Source: CAYTEO01 sp964436825 (GTDB taxonomy: Bacteria; Krumholzibacteriota; Krumholzibacteriia; LZORAL124-64-63). Taken from it: a stretch of 64,000 nt of DNA. The notes beneath the pieces are model-generated. The model was not told the origin of the DNA, searched no databases, and worked only from the letters and a program-made list of their open reading frames with translations. The position numbers were made by a program, and so were the translations under genes. Below are positions 34,013-41,595 of the stretch, one piece after another (position 1 is the first letter of the stretch; each line of letters starts with the position of its first letter). Location: contig CAYTEO010000005.1 in the NCBI GenBank assembly GCA_964436825.1, forward strand, positions 1 to 64,000, written 5' to 3'.

Positions 34013-35890
34013 TCAATCGACCGTCCGGACGATGCGGAAGCCGGCATAGCGACCCTTGTCGGGGTTGCTCCGCGCGGCCGAACGGCAGTAGGCGGGCGTC
34101 GAGGCGAACCCACCGCCGCGCAGCATGTGGTCCGTACCGCTGGGCGGCCCCACCGGGTCGACGACCGTACAGGCCAGCTCGGCCGAGGTGCTGAGCTGGA
34201 AGATCGTCGGCACCGGGGACATCTCGTAGTCCAGCACCCTGTCCCGTCCGAAGATGCTGGTATCGGCGTCCTGGAAGACGATATCGTCCAGCCAGATGTT
34301 CTCGCCGCCGATGATCAACTCCTGCACGTCGCCGACGAGGGTCAACGTTCCCGCCAGCCCCGTCCCGATGTCGTCCTCGACGACGGACAGGTCGAGCTGC
34401 AGGGTCACGCCCGGAGCGATCTCGGCCGGGGCATCCGCCAGCGGGCCCCGGTAGAGCGGCGCGCCGTTGACGCCGATGTTGACCAGGTCACCGAAGTCCA
34501 CCACCGCCGCCGTCAGCCCGGACAGGGTCAGGCCCAGGTCCGAGACGTCCAGCTCGAGGACGCGGCCGAGGATCTGGATGGCATGGGAGGAACCGGCATA
34601 CGGCTGCGCGTTGCCGACCACGACGCTCCCCTCGACCACCGGGCTGCCGTCGACCTGCTGGAGCTGGCCGACGGTCTGGGTCACCCGATCATAGTGGGGC
34701 GTGACCCAGTCCCAGACCCACTCCCAGACGTTCCCGTGCATGTCGTAGAGGCCCCAGCCGTTGGGACTGAGAGTGGCCACCTCGTGCGGCACCTGCATGG
34801 AGTTGTCGCAGTACCAGCCCATGGTGTCCAGGTGCGTCTCCTGGTAGCAGCTGGCCGAGAAGAGATCGATGTCACCGCTGGCGAAGCTCGTCACGGTCCC
34901 GGCCCGGCAGGCGTACTCCCACTCGGCCTCCGTCGGCAGGCGATAGCCGTCGGCCGCGGGGTCCCAGGTGACCGAGGTGCCGCTGATGGTGTAGGCGGGG
35001 GTCAGGCCCTCCAGCTCGGAGAGAGTGTTGCAGAACTGGACGGCCTCCAGCCAGGTCACCGACTCCACGGGGTGCCGGGGACAACTCGCGCAGTAATCGC
35101 CGTAGGCGCTGGGGTTGTAGCCCATGACCCGCTCGAACTGGGCCCAGTTGATCTCCGTCACCGACATCTCGAACGCCCGGGTCAGCCGCACGAGATGGCG
35201 CGGGTACTCGTTGGCCTGGGCCCCGTCGGCGCCGACCGAGCTGCCCATCTGGAACTCGCCGGCGGGGATCGTGACGAACCGGATCTGGGAGGCCTCCTGG
35301 GAGACGTATTGCCCCAGGAAGACGATCCCCTCGTCCTCGGCCAGCTCCTTGGTCTCGTCCAGGGGCGCGGCGAAACCGTCCACCTCGCCCCAGGAGATCG
35401 AGTAGGTACCCGGATCCATGTCGTTGAATGTCAGGTCACCGTTGCCGCTCTGGGTGAACCCGTCGGGCCCGGTCAGGGTCCAGGGCGCCTGGAGGGAATC
35501 GGGACTGGTGTCGATGATGATCTGCCCGGCCGAGACGTTGCCGGCGGTGGGACGGTAGGTGGCGTTGAAGGTGACGACCGCCCCCGCGCCCAGGCGCTTG
35601 ATCTGGATGCTGTCGGGGGGCGTGATCCAGCCGGCCTCGTCGTGCCACTGGATCGTGTAGTCGCCCGGTGTCATGTCCACCAGGAGGGTATCGCCCTCTC
35701 CGGCCAGCTGCGTCCCGCCGGCCCCGGTCAGCGACCAGGGGAAGTCGAGCGTGTTGGGCTCGGCATTGATCATGATCGAGCCGTTGCTCGTCAATCCCGT
35801 CGGTGTGCTGTCGTCGTTGCAGCCGAACACGAACAGCAGCCCTGCCGCCAGAACGAGCAACAGACCTCCGGACACGACAGATCCACGCAT
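34013..35890 (-). CDS. Lipoprotein with two PEGA-like repeats and an interrupted formylglycine-generating-enzyme-like domain
   Basis: A 625-residue protein. The start at 35890 has CACAGGAGAACGCAC upstream; a longer frame to 35947 has no ribosome site. The lipobox is LLFVFGC (Cys24). Two tandem PEGA-like repeats (about 37-112 and 121-196, each ending near D-x-x-PG-x-Y) precede an FGE/SUMF1 domain (from about 203: IPAGEFQMGS, HPVESVTWLEAVQFCN, YRLPTEAEWEYACRAG, YDMHGNVWEWVWDW). About 165 residues (404-570), including a beta-rich stretch GGENIWLDDIVF, separate this from the conserved end SGTDHMLRGGGF and CRSAARSN. Only one cysteine is visible where true FGE has a pair, so it may bind rather than catalyse. 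Confidence 0.78.
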   Translation of the reverse strand: MRGSVVSGGLLLVLAAGLLFVFGCNDDSTPTGLTSNGSIMINAEPNTLDFPWSLTGAGGTQLAGEGDTLLVDMTPGDYTIQWHDEAGWITPPDSIQIKRLGAGAVVTFNATYRPTAGNVSAGQIIIDTSPDSLQAPWTLTGPDGFTQSGNGDLTFNDMDPGTYSISWGEVDGFAAPLDETKELAEDEGIVFLGQYVSQEASQIRFVTIPAGEFQMGSSVGADGAQANEYPRHLVRLTRAFEMSVTEINWAQFERVMGYNPSAYGDYCASCPRHPVESVTWLEAVQFCNTLSELEGLTPAYTISGTSVTWDPAADGYRLPTEAEWEYACRAGTVTSFASGDIDLFSASCYQETHLDTMGWYCDNSMQVPHEVATLSPNGWGLYDMHGNVWEWVWDWVTPHYDRVTQTVGQLQQVDGSPVVEGSVVVGNAQPYAGSSHAIQILGRVLELDVSDLGLTLSGLTAAVVDFGDLVNIGVNGAPLYRGPLADAPAEIAPGVTLQLDLSVVEDDIGTGLAGTLTLVGDVQELIIGGENIWLDDIVFQDADTSIFGRDRVLDYEMSPVPTIFQLSTSAELACTVVDPVGPPSGTDHMLRGGGFASTPAYCRSAARSNPDKGRYAGFRIVRTVD

Positions 35891-36137
35891 GTGCGTTCTC
35901 CTGTGGTGGGTTTCGACCGGCGTCAAGATGCGCCCAGCAGGGCGCACCTCGGTTGAAAATACTACATCCGATCAAGGCGCGCCAGTCCGCTGTGCGTGGA
36001 ACGGGGACGTCGCCCGCCCGGCCGGGCGGACGGCCGCGACAGGGGCCGACGACCCGATCCGGGCTACAGGTTCAGCACCGACGGCCGATCCCCGTGGCGG
36101 ACGGACCGTTCCGACAGATGCAGACGGAGAACGTGGG
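35891..36137. other. Divergent intergenic region
   Basis: These 247 bp separate the minus-strand lipoprotein from the plus-strand SWIM gene. A 7-bp stem-loop (TGCGCCC-AGCA-GGGCGCA, 35929-35946) lies in the lipoprotein leader, and a short AT-rich segment (GTTGAAAATACTAC, 35952-35965) may hold its promoter, but no well-spaced -35/-10 pair is visible. Confidence 0.4.
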
Positions 36138-36710
36138 ATGTCGCTGAGCGTGATGTTCTGGACCATCGTCATGGGGGCCGCCGCCGTCGCCGCCTGGGGC
36201 ATCTGGTCCCACCGGCGCCGGACGCCCCGCTACCCGCGCTGCGGCACGGTGATGGTCGACGTGCCCCGCAAGTGGAGCCGACCGGTGGAGATCCCCAGTT
36301 TCACCGACCCCGAGGTCGTCTACGTCGTCAATCCCCACCGCATGACCTGCACCTGCGAGGAATTCCAGCGCCGGCGGCACGCCAAGTGGGGATCCATCGA
36401 CCGGATGTGCGACCACATCGCCAGGGCCCTGGTCCAGATCGGCGCCGTCAAGCATGGCCTGCTGACCTGCATCCTGTTGAACCGCTCGCCCCGGCGCTGC
36501 TACCACTCCGTCGGCCGCCACCTGGTGTTCGCCTTCGAGCCTGGGGATCGCTGGATCGACATCTACACCTACGACGACAGCGAGGACGGCCACCGGATGG
36601 GCCGCTTCCAGCGCTACGGTTACCACCTCGACGACCAGCGCTGGTCCCGCCGCAAGCGCCCCCCCAACCGCGACGAGGTCCTCAGGCAGATCCGGCGCCT
36701 GTTCAGGTGA
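36138..36710 (+). CDS. Membrane-anchored SWIM zinc-finger protein
   Basis: A 190-residue protein beginning at the ATG at 36138 (CGGAGAACGTGGG upstream). An N-terminal helix (about 5-23, VMFWTIVMGAAAVAAWGIW) should anchor it in the inner membrane. Residues about 74-95 read MTCTCEEFQRRRHAKWGSID then RMCDHIARAL, giving C-x-C-x(n)-C-x-H, the SWIM zinc-finger signature. The remaining two thirds is basic and not recognised. SWIM fingers in bacteria usually sit in helicase- or plasmid-linked proteins and bind DNA or protein; a membrane-tethered, stand-alone form is unusual. It converges on pepP with only 3 bp between stops. Confidence 0.7.
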   Translation: MSLSVMFWTIVMGAAAVAAWGIWSHRRRTPRYPRCGTVMVDVPRKWSRPVEIPSFTDPEVVYVVNPHRMTCTCEEFQRRRHAKWGSIDRMCDHIARALVQIGAVKHGLLTCILLNRSPRRCYHSVGRHLVFAFEPGDRWIDIYTYDDSEDGHRMGRFQRYGYHLDDQRWSRRKRPPNRDEVLRQIRRLFR

Positions 36711-36713
36711 GGC

Positions 36714-38141
36714 TCAGGATCCCTCCGGCGACGGGCCCGGCGTCGGCTGGCGCTGCTCCCTGGCCTGCTGCATGAACAGCTCGATGTCGTCGGCCGTCTT
36801 GGGAATGGGCGTTCCCAGGACCCGGCAGCCGTCCTCGGTGACCAGGATGTCGTCCTCGATGCGGATCCCCCCGAAGTCGCGGTACTTTTCCACGGCGGCG
36901 TAGTCGATGAACGCCTCGTGGCGCCGCTGCGCGCGCCAGGCGTCGATCAGGGCGGGAATGAAGTAGCAGCCCGGCTCGACGGTCAGGACGAACCCCGGCC
37001 GCAGCTCCTTGGCCAGCCTCAGGTAGTTCAGCCCGAACTGGTCGGAGCGGGTCTCCCCCTCGGCGTAGCCCACCGCGTCACCCAGGTTCTCCATGTCGTG
37101 GACGTCCAGGCCGAGCATGTGACCCAGGCCGTGGGGGAAGAACAGGGCATGGGCGCCGCAGGCGACCGCCTCGTCGATGTCGCCGCGCATCAGCCCGACG
37201 TCGCGCAGGCCCTCGGCCAGGGTGCGGGCCGCGGCCAGGTGCAGGGCGCGGTTCGTCACGCCCGGAGCCGCCATGTCGATCGCCGTCTGCTGGGCGCGCA
37301 GGACGACCTCGTAGATCCCGCGCTGGCGCGGCGAGTAGACGCCGCTGACGGGGATCGTCCTGGTGATGTCGCTGCAGTAGCCGCGTGGGGACTCGACGCC
37401 GCTGTCCAGCAACAGGAGCTGGCCCTCCTGCAGCGTGCGGTCCCGGCGGGTGCAGTGGAGGATCTCCCCGTGGACGGTGACGATGGGCGGGAAAGCCTGG
37501 GGCAGGTCCTCCATCAGGGCCACGCCCTGCATCATCCCCGCCACCCGGGCCTCGGTCAGCCCGGGGCCGGCGACGCTCATCGCCGCGCGATACATCAAGG
37601 CGCTGCAGCCCAGGGCGTACTCGATCTCGGCCACCTCGGCGGCCGACTTGATCTCCCGCTGGGCGACGACGGCCCGGATCAGCTCCCCCGACGCCCCCTC
37701 GGCCACGGCGGCGGGCGGTGTCGAGAGCCAGGCCGCCAGCTGGAGAACGGTGCTCGCCCGGTAGGGCGGCAGGTAGTGGATCCGCTGGCCCGCCGCCGCG
37801 GCGTCGGCCAGGATCCCGGCCAGGGCCTCGCGGCGTTCCCAGCGGTCGATCCCCGCCGCCGCGGCGGACTCCCCGGGTCCGGGCAGCCTGCCGCTCCAGA
37901 CGATATCGTCGGGGTCCTGGGGATCCCCGAACAGGATCTCCGTCCCGTCGGCCGTCAGCACCAGGACCAGCCCGGGAGTCACGCACCCCGTGTAGTAGAG
38001 AAAGGTCGAATCCTGTCGGAAGGGGTAGGTGTTGGCCGTGTAGTTGCGCGGGGCCTCTTCGTTGCCGGGCAGCAGGATCAGGCCGTCGGCGACGTTCTCG
38101 CGCAGGGCCCGGCGGCGGGCCCGATAGGTAGCGGTTTCCAT
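36714..38141 (-). CDS. pepP: Xaa-Pro aminopeptidase (M24B)
   Basis: A 475-residue protein from the ATG at 38141 (METATYRARRRAL). The N-terminal domain has NTYPFRQDSTFLYYTG, typical of PepP. The pita-bread domain holds the metal ligands: Asp in LLLDSGVE and YCSDITRTIP, His in FFPHGLGHMLGLDVHD, Glu in VLTVEPGCYF, and Glu in GGIRIEDDILVT. It removes N-terminal residues before proline and needs Mn or Co. An in-frame upstream ATG at 38183 would overlap the HAD gene and lacks a ribosome site. It is downstream of the HAD gene by 38 bp. Confidence 0.94.
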   Translation of the reverse strand: METATYRARRRALRENVADGLILLPGNEEAPRNYTANTYPFRQDSTFLYYTGCVTPGLVLVLTADGTEILFGDPQDPDDIVWSGRLPGPGESAAAAGIDRWERREALAGILADAAAAGQRIHYLPPYRASTVLQLAAWLSTPPAAVAEGASGELIRAVVAQREIKSAAEVAEIEYALGCSALMYRAAMSVAGPGLTEARVAGMMQGVALMEDLPQAFPPIVTVHGEILHCTRRDRTLQEGQLLLLDSGVESPRGYCSDITRTIPVSGVYSPRQRGIYEVVLRAQQTAIDMAAPGVTNRALHLAAARTLAEGLRDVGLMRGDIDEAVACGAHALFFPHGLGHMLGLDVHDMENLGDAVGYAEGETRSDQFGLNYLRLAKELRPGFVLTVEPGCYFIPALIDAWRAQRRHEAFIDYAAVEKYRDFGGIRIEDDILVTEDGCRVLGTPIPKTADDIELFMQQAREQRQPTPGPSPEGS

Positions 38142-38179
38142 CCTCTCGGTTTCCTCTCCGGCGGCCGGACCGGCCGCCC

Positions 38180-38992
38180 TCACTGTTCAGCGTCGATTCC
38201 GAAATGGCGGCAGCCGTCCAGCACGCCCCACAGGTGGGGCAGCTGGGACAGGAGACAGCGGGGACGATCGCCCCCGAAGCAGCCGGCCTCGCGCAGGGCC
38301 CGGCGCAGGCGCGGGTCGGCGTTGGCCGGCAGGACGACGCGATGGTTCCCCTGCATGGCTCCCAGGTCGTTGAGCCCGTCCCCGCAGTAGACGACCTGCT
38401 CGTCCGCCAGTCCCAGGCAACCCTGGAGATAGTCGACGGCCGTCCCCTTGTCCACCTCCCGGGGCAGGATGTCCAGCAGGAGGCGGTGGCCGTAGACGTC
38501 GTGGCTGAGGACGAAGGAGAGATCGTAGCCCAGGTCCTGGAGGGAGCGCCGGGCCCATTCCGCGGTCCTGCTGCCCACCGGCCCGGACGGTAGCTCGTAG
38601 CTGGCCTTGAAGGGGGACTGCCGGGACGGATCCTGGGGCTCCAGATACCGCGTCCCCTCCAGCAGCTCGCGCACGTCGTCCCCCGTCAGGCCGCACATCC
38701 GGTCGGTCATCAGCTGCCGGTAGCGCCCGTCCTCCTGCCAGCGATCGCCGTACCGTCGGTGGATGGCCGTCCCCACGTCGGTGCAGAGGAAGTCGGGCCA
38801 CGGGAGGTGCCATTCCTCGATGGCCTGCTGCGCCAGCAGGAGGCTGCGACCGGTCACGTAGGCCAGGACGAGGTCGGGCCGGGTGGCGAGCAGGCGCTGG
38901 AAACGGATCACCGCCCGGGGATGACGGGGATCGCGGCGGACGGGGAACAGGGTCCCGTCCATGTCGCAGGCCAGCAGGAAACGTGTCGTCAT
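38180..38992 (-). CDS. HAD-family sucrose-6-phosphate phosphatase-like protein
   Basis: A 270-residue HAD hydrolase. LLACDMDGTLFP holds the nucleophile and acid Asp (9 and 11), YVTGRSLLLA the Ser/Thr motif, Lys in the KGTAVDYL segment, and VVYCGDGLNDLGAMQGN the C-terminal Asp motif. This Cof-type layout with cap and the FSTDVGTAI-like segment (DFLCTDVGTAI) fits the SPP family that acts after sucrose-phosphate synthase. The start is the ATG at 38992 with GCGAGGCAC upstream. Divergent from the fructokinase-SPS-sucrose synthase operon, it is probably the missing phosphatase step; mannosyl-3-phosphoglycerate phosphatase is an alternative. Confidence 0.8.
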   Translation of the reverse strand: MTTRFLLACDMDGTLFPVRRDPRHPRAVIRFQRLLATRPDLVLAYVTGRSLLLAQQAIEEWHLPWPDFLCTDVGTAIHRRYGDRWQEDGRYRQLMTDRMCGLTGDDVRELLEGTRYLEPQDPSRQSPFKASYELPSGPVGSRTAEWARRSLQDLGYDLSFVLSHDVYGHRLLLDILPREVDKGTAVDYLQGCLGLADEQVVYCGDGLNDLGAMQGNHRVVLPANADPRLRRALREAGCFGGDRPRCLLSQLPHLWGVLDGCRHFGIDAEQ

Positions 38993-39110
38993 CTTTGTGC
39001 CTCGCCGCCACCATAGGCCCACCGGCCTACCGTGCCAAGAACGATCGTCCCGGAGAGGTGGCCCGGGGATTGCTCGTGCAGCGGGACGACGTCCCCTTGT
39101 CTCCGGATAA

Positions 39111-39139
39111 TTGACAGTCCCTCTCATTTCGACTAGGAT
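39111..39139 (+). promoter_or_regulatory. Promoter of the sucrose operon
   Basis: TTGACA, exactly 17 bases, TAGGAT. The -35 is perfect and the -10 matches at four of six positions. It lies 92 nt upstream of the fructokinase ATG, in the 239-bp divergent region shared with the phosphatase gene. Confidence 0.7.
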
Positions 39140-39231
39140 GGGTCGGGGGACCGTGACGGCCCCGGCCACACCATCCGGCGGACTGGCAACTTTCTGGACG
39201 GCATGGGGAATTCCCCCCGAGGAGGTATCTC

Positions 39232-40158
39232 ATGACCGTCAGGAGTCGGGTTCGTCCCCTCGTGTTCGGAGAACTCCTATTCGACACCTATCCCGACGGA
39301 CGCCGCGTCCTGGGCGGAGCCCCCTTCAACGTGGCATGGCACTTGCGTGGTTTCGGCCACGACCCGTTGCTCGTCAGCCGCATCGGTCGGGACGATCCGG
39401 GGCAACAGGCCCGCCGCTCCATGCAGCGCTGGGGACTGGACACCACCGGCATCCAGACCGATCCGCACCGCCCCACCGGTCGCGTCGAGGTCACGCTCGA
39501 GGGCGGGGTCCCGGAGTTCCGGATCGCCCCCCGCCAGGCCTACGACGCAATCGATTCAGGAGAGGCCCTGCGGGCCCTCGCCGGCCAGCGTATCGCCCTG
39601 GTCTATCACGGGACCCTGGCCCTGCGCGAACCGAGCAACGACAGGGTCCTGACGGAGCTGATCGGGGAGACGGGAGCCCCCGTCTTCCTGGACGTCAACG
39701 TCAGGCAGCCGTGGTGGAACCCGGAGGCATTTCACGTGTTAGCGGACAGGGCCACATGGTTGAAGGCCAGCGTGGAGGAGCTGCCGCAGCTGGGTCTCGA
39801 CGAGACGGACCCCGGCGCGGCAGCCGCGGCGCTCGTCGAGCGGCACCACCTGGCAGCAGCCATCGTCACCGGGGGGAACGCAGGCGCCTGGTACGCCGAC
39901 GGATCCACCGTCGAACATGCCCGCGCCGTTCCCCTGGCCGCTGCCGCCGATACGGTCGGCGCCGGTGACGCCTTCAGCGCCGTCTGCATCCACGGAATCC
40001 TCTCCCACTGGTCCCCTTCGACCATCCTGGCCCAGGCCAACGCTTTCGCGGCCGAGATCTGTCAGCGGCCTGGCGCCGTCACCGACGACCGAAATCTCTA
40101 CGATCGCCTGCAGGGAGGTTGGCGAGCATGGGAGCGACGACAGCACACCCCGTCATAG
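39232..40158 (+). CDS. PfkB-family fructokinase
   Basis: A 308-residue ribokinase-fold kinase. The N-terminal GGAPFNVAWHLRGFG is typical of fructokinases, and DTVGAGDAFSAV holds the anion hole and catalytic Asp. FLDVNVRQPWW is the ADP/substrate region. It phosphorylates fructose with ATP. The start follows GAGGAGGTATCTC. It overlaps the SPS gene by 31 bp, and its context supports use of fructose from sucrose synthase. Confidence 0.9.
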   Translation: MTVRSRVRPLVFGELLFDTYPDGRRVLGGAPFNVAWHLRGFGHDPLLVSRIGRDDPGQQARRSMQRWGLDTTGIQTDPHRPTGRVEVTLEGGVPEFRIAPRQAYDAIDSGEALRALAGQRIALVYHGTLALREPSNDRVLTELIGETGAPVFLDVNVRQPWWNPEAFHVLADRATWLKASVEELPQLGLDETDPGAAAAALVERHHLAAAIVTGGNAGAWYADGSTVEHARAVPLAAAADTVGAGDAFSAVCIHGILSHWSPSTILAQANAFAAEICQRPGAVTDDRNLYDRLQGGWRAWERRQHTPS

Positions 40159-41585
40159 AGAGACCCGGCCGGCACATCGTCCTGCTGAGCCTGCACGGCC
40201 TGGTCCGCGGCCACGACATCGAGCTGGGACGGGACGCCGACACCGGCGGACAGATCACCTATGTCATCGAGCTGGCCAGGGCCCTGGCCACCCACCCCGG
40301 GGTCGGTCGGGTCGACGTGCTGACAAGGCTGATCCGCGATCCCGGCGTCTCCGCGGACTACGCGCGGCCCCGTGAGGCCCTGGCGCCCGGCGCCTCGATC
40401 GTCCGCATCCCGTGCGGCCCGCCGGAATACCTGCCCAAGGAGCGGCTCTGGCCCCATCTGGACGAGTTCACCACGCGCGCCCTGGCGTGGCTGCAGGAGA
40501 GCGGCCGCGTCCCCGACGTCATCCATGCCCACTACGCCGACGCCGCGTATGTCGGCGTGCGGCTGGCCAGGACCCTCGGGATCCCCTTCGTCTTCACCGC
40601 CCATTCCCTGGGCAAGGTCAAGCTGGCGCGACTGCTGGCAGCCGGCGAGGATCCGGGGCAGCTGGAGGAACGCTTCTGCTTCCGGCGCCGCTTCGCCGCC
40701 GAGGAACAGGCCCTGGCCTCCGCCGCCGTCTGCGTCGCCAGCACCCGCCAGGAGGCGACCCGGCAGTACGGCCTCTACCGCTGGCGCCGTCCTGAACGGA
40801 CCGTCGTCATCCCGCCCGGTGTCGACCTCGCGCGCTTCCGACCTGCCGGTCCCGACTGGCGGCAACCGCCCATCGCCCAAGAGCTCCGGCGGTTCCTGCG
40901 GCGACCCCGCCTGCCGCTGATCCTGGCGCTGGCCAGACCCGACCGGCGGAAGAACTTCCACAACCTGCTGCACGCCTTCGGACGGGATCCGGAGCTGCGG
41001 CACCGGGCCAACCTTGTCATCGTGGCCGGCAACCGGGAGGCGCTCGAGGACCTGCCCGAACCTGCCCGGGAGGTCTGGCGGGAAATCCTGCAGCTGATCG
41101 ACGACTACGATCTCTACGGATCGGTCGCCTATCCCAAGCACCACACTGCCGCCGACGTCCCCGACCTCTACCGCCTGGCCGCCCACAGCGGCGGCTTGCT
41201 GGTCAACCCGGCGCTGACCGAGCCGTTCGGCCTGACGCTGCTGGAGGCGGCCGCCAGCGGCCTGCCGGTCGTGGCGACGACGGACGGGGGACCGGTCGAC
41301 ATCGTGGCCGGTTGCCGGAACGGGCTGCTGATCGACCCCCTCGATCCCGGCGACATCGCCGCCACCCTGCGTTCCGCCCTGGCGGATCGCCGGCGCTGGC
41401 ACCAGTGGTCCGAGCAGGGGGTCCGCAACGTCCGCCGGCTCTACAGCTGGCGGGCCCACGTCGATCGTTACCTGACGGCCCTGCGTCCGTACCTGCGGGA
41501 GCCCGTCGTCGAACCGGCCCACTGGGTCGCCCTGAAGGCCGACCAGGCCGTCTCCGGCACCGCCCGACCGAGAACGACATCCTGA
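40128..41585 (+). CDS. Sucrose-phosphate synthase (GT4)
   Basis: A 485-residue GT-B glycosyltransferase. The start is the ATG at 40128 with GGAGGTTGGCGAGC upstream. Conserved segments are ADTGGQITYVIELARALA, VIHAHYADAAYVG, FTAHSLGKVKLARLL, LALARPDRRKNF, and EPFGLTLLEAAASGLPVVAT with the E-x7-E motif. It makes sucrose 6-phosphate from UDP/ADP-glucose and fructose 6-phosphate. There is no C-terminal phosphatase domain, in agreement with a separate phosphatase gene. It lies between fructokinase and sucrose synthase. Confidence 0.88.
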   Translation: MGATTAHPVIERPGRHIVLLSLHGLVRGHDIELGRDADTGGQITYVIELARALATHPGVGRVDVLTRLIRDPGVSADYARPREALAPGASIVRIPCGPPEYLPKERLWPHLDEFTTRALAWLQESGRVPDVIHAHYADAAYVGVRLARTLGIPFVFTAHSLGKVKLARLLAAGEDPGQLEERFCFRRRFAAEEQALASAAVCVASTRQEATRQYGLYRWRRPERTVVIPPGVDLARFRPAGPDWRQPPIAQELRRFLRRPRLPLILALARPDRRKNFHNLLHAFGRDPELRHRANLVIVAGNREALEDLPEPAREVWREILQLIDDYDLYGSVAYPKHHTAADVPDLYRLAAHSGGLLVNPALTEPFGLTLLEAAASGLPVVATTDGGPVDIVAGCRNGLLIDPLDPGDIAATLRSALADRRRWHQWSEQGVRNVRRLYSWRAHVDRYLTALRPYLREPVVEPAHWVALKADQAVSGTARPRTTS

Positions 41586-41595
41586 AGGAGCAGCG

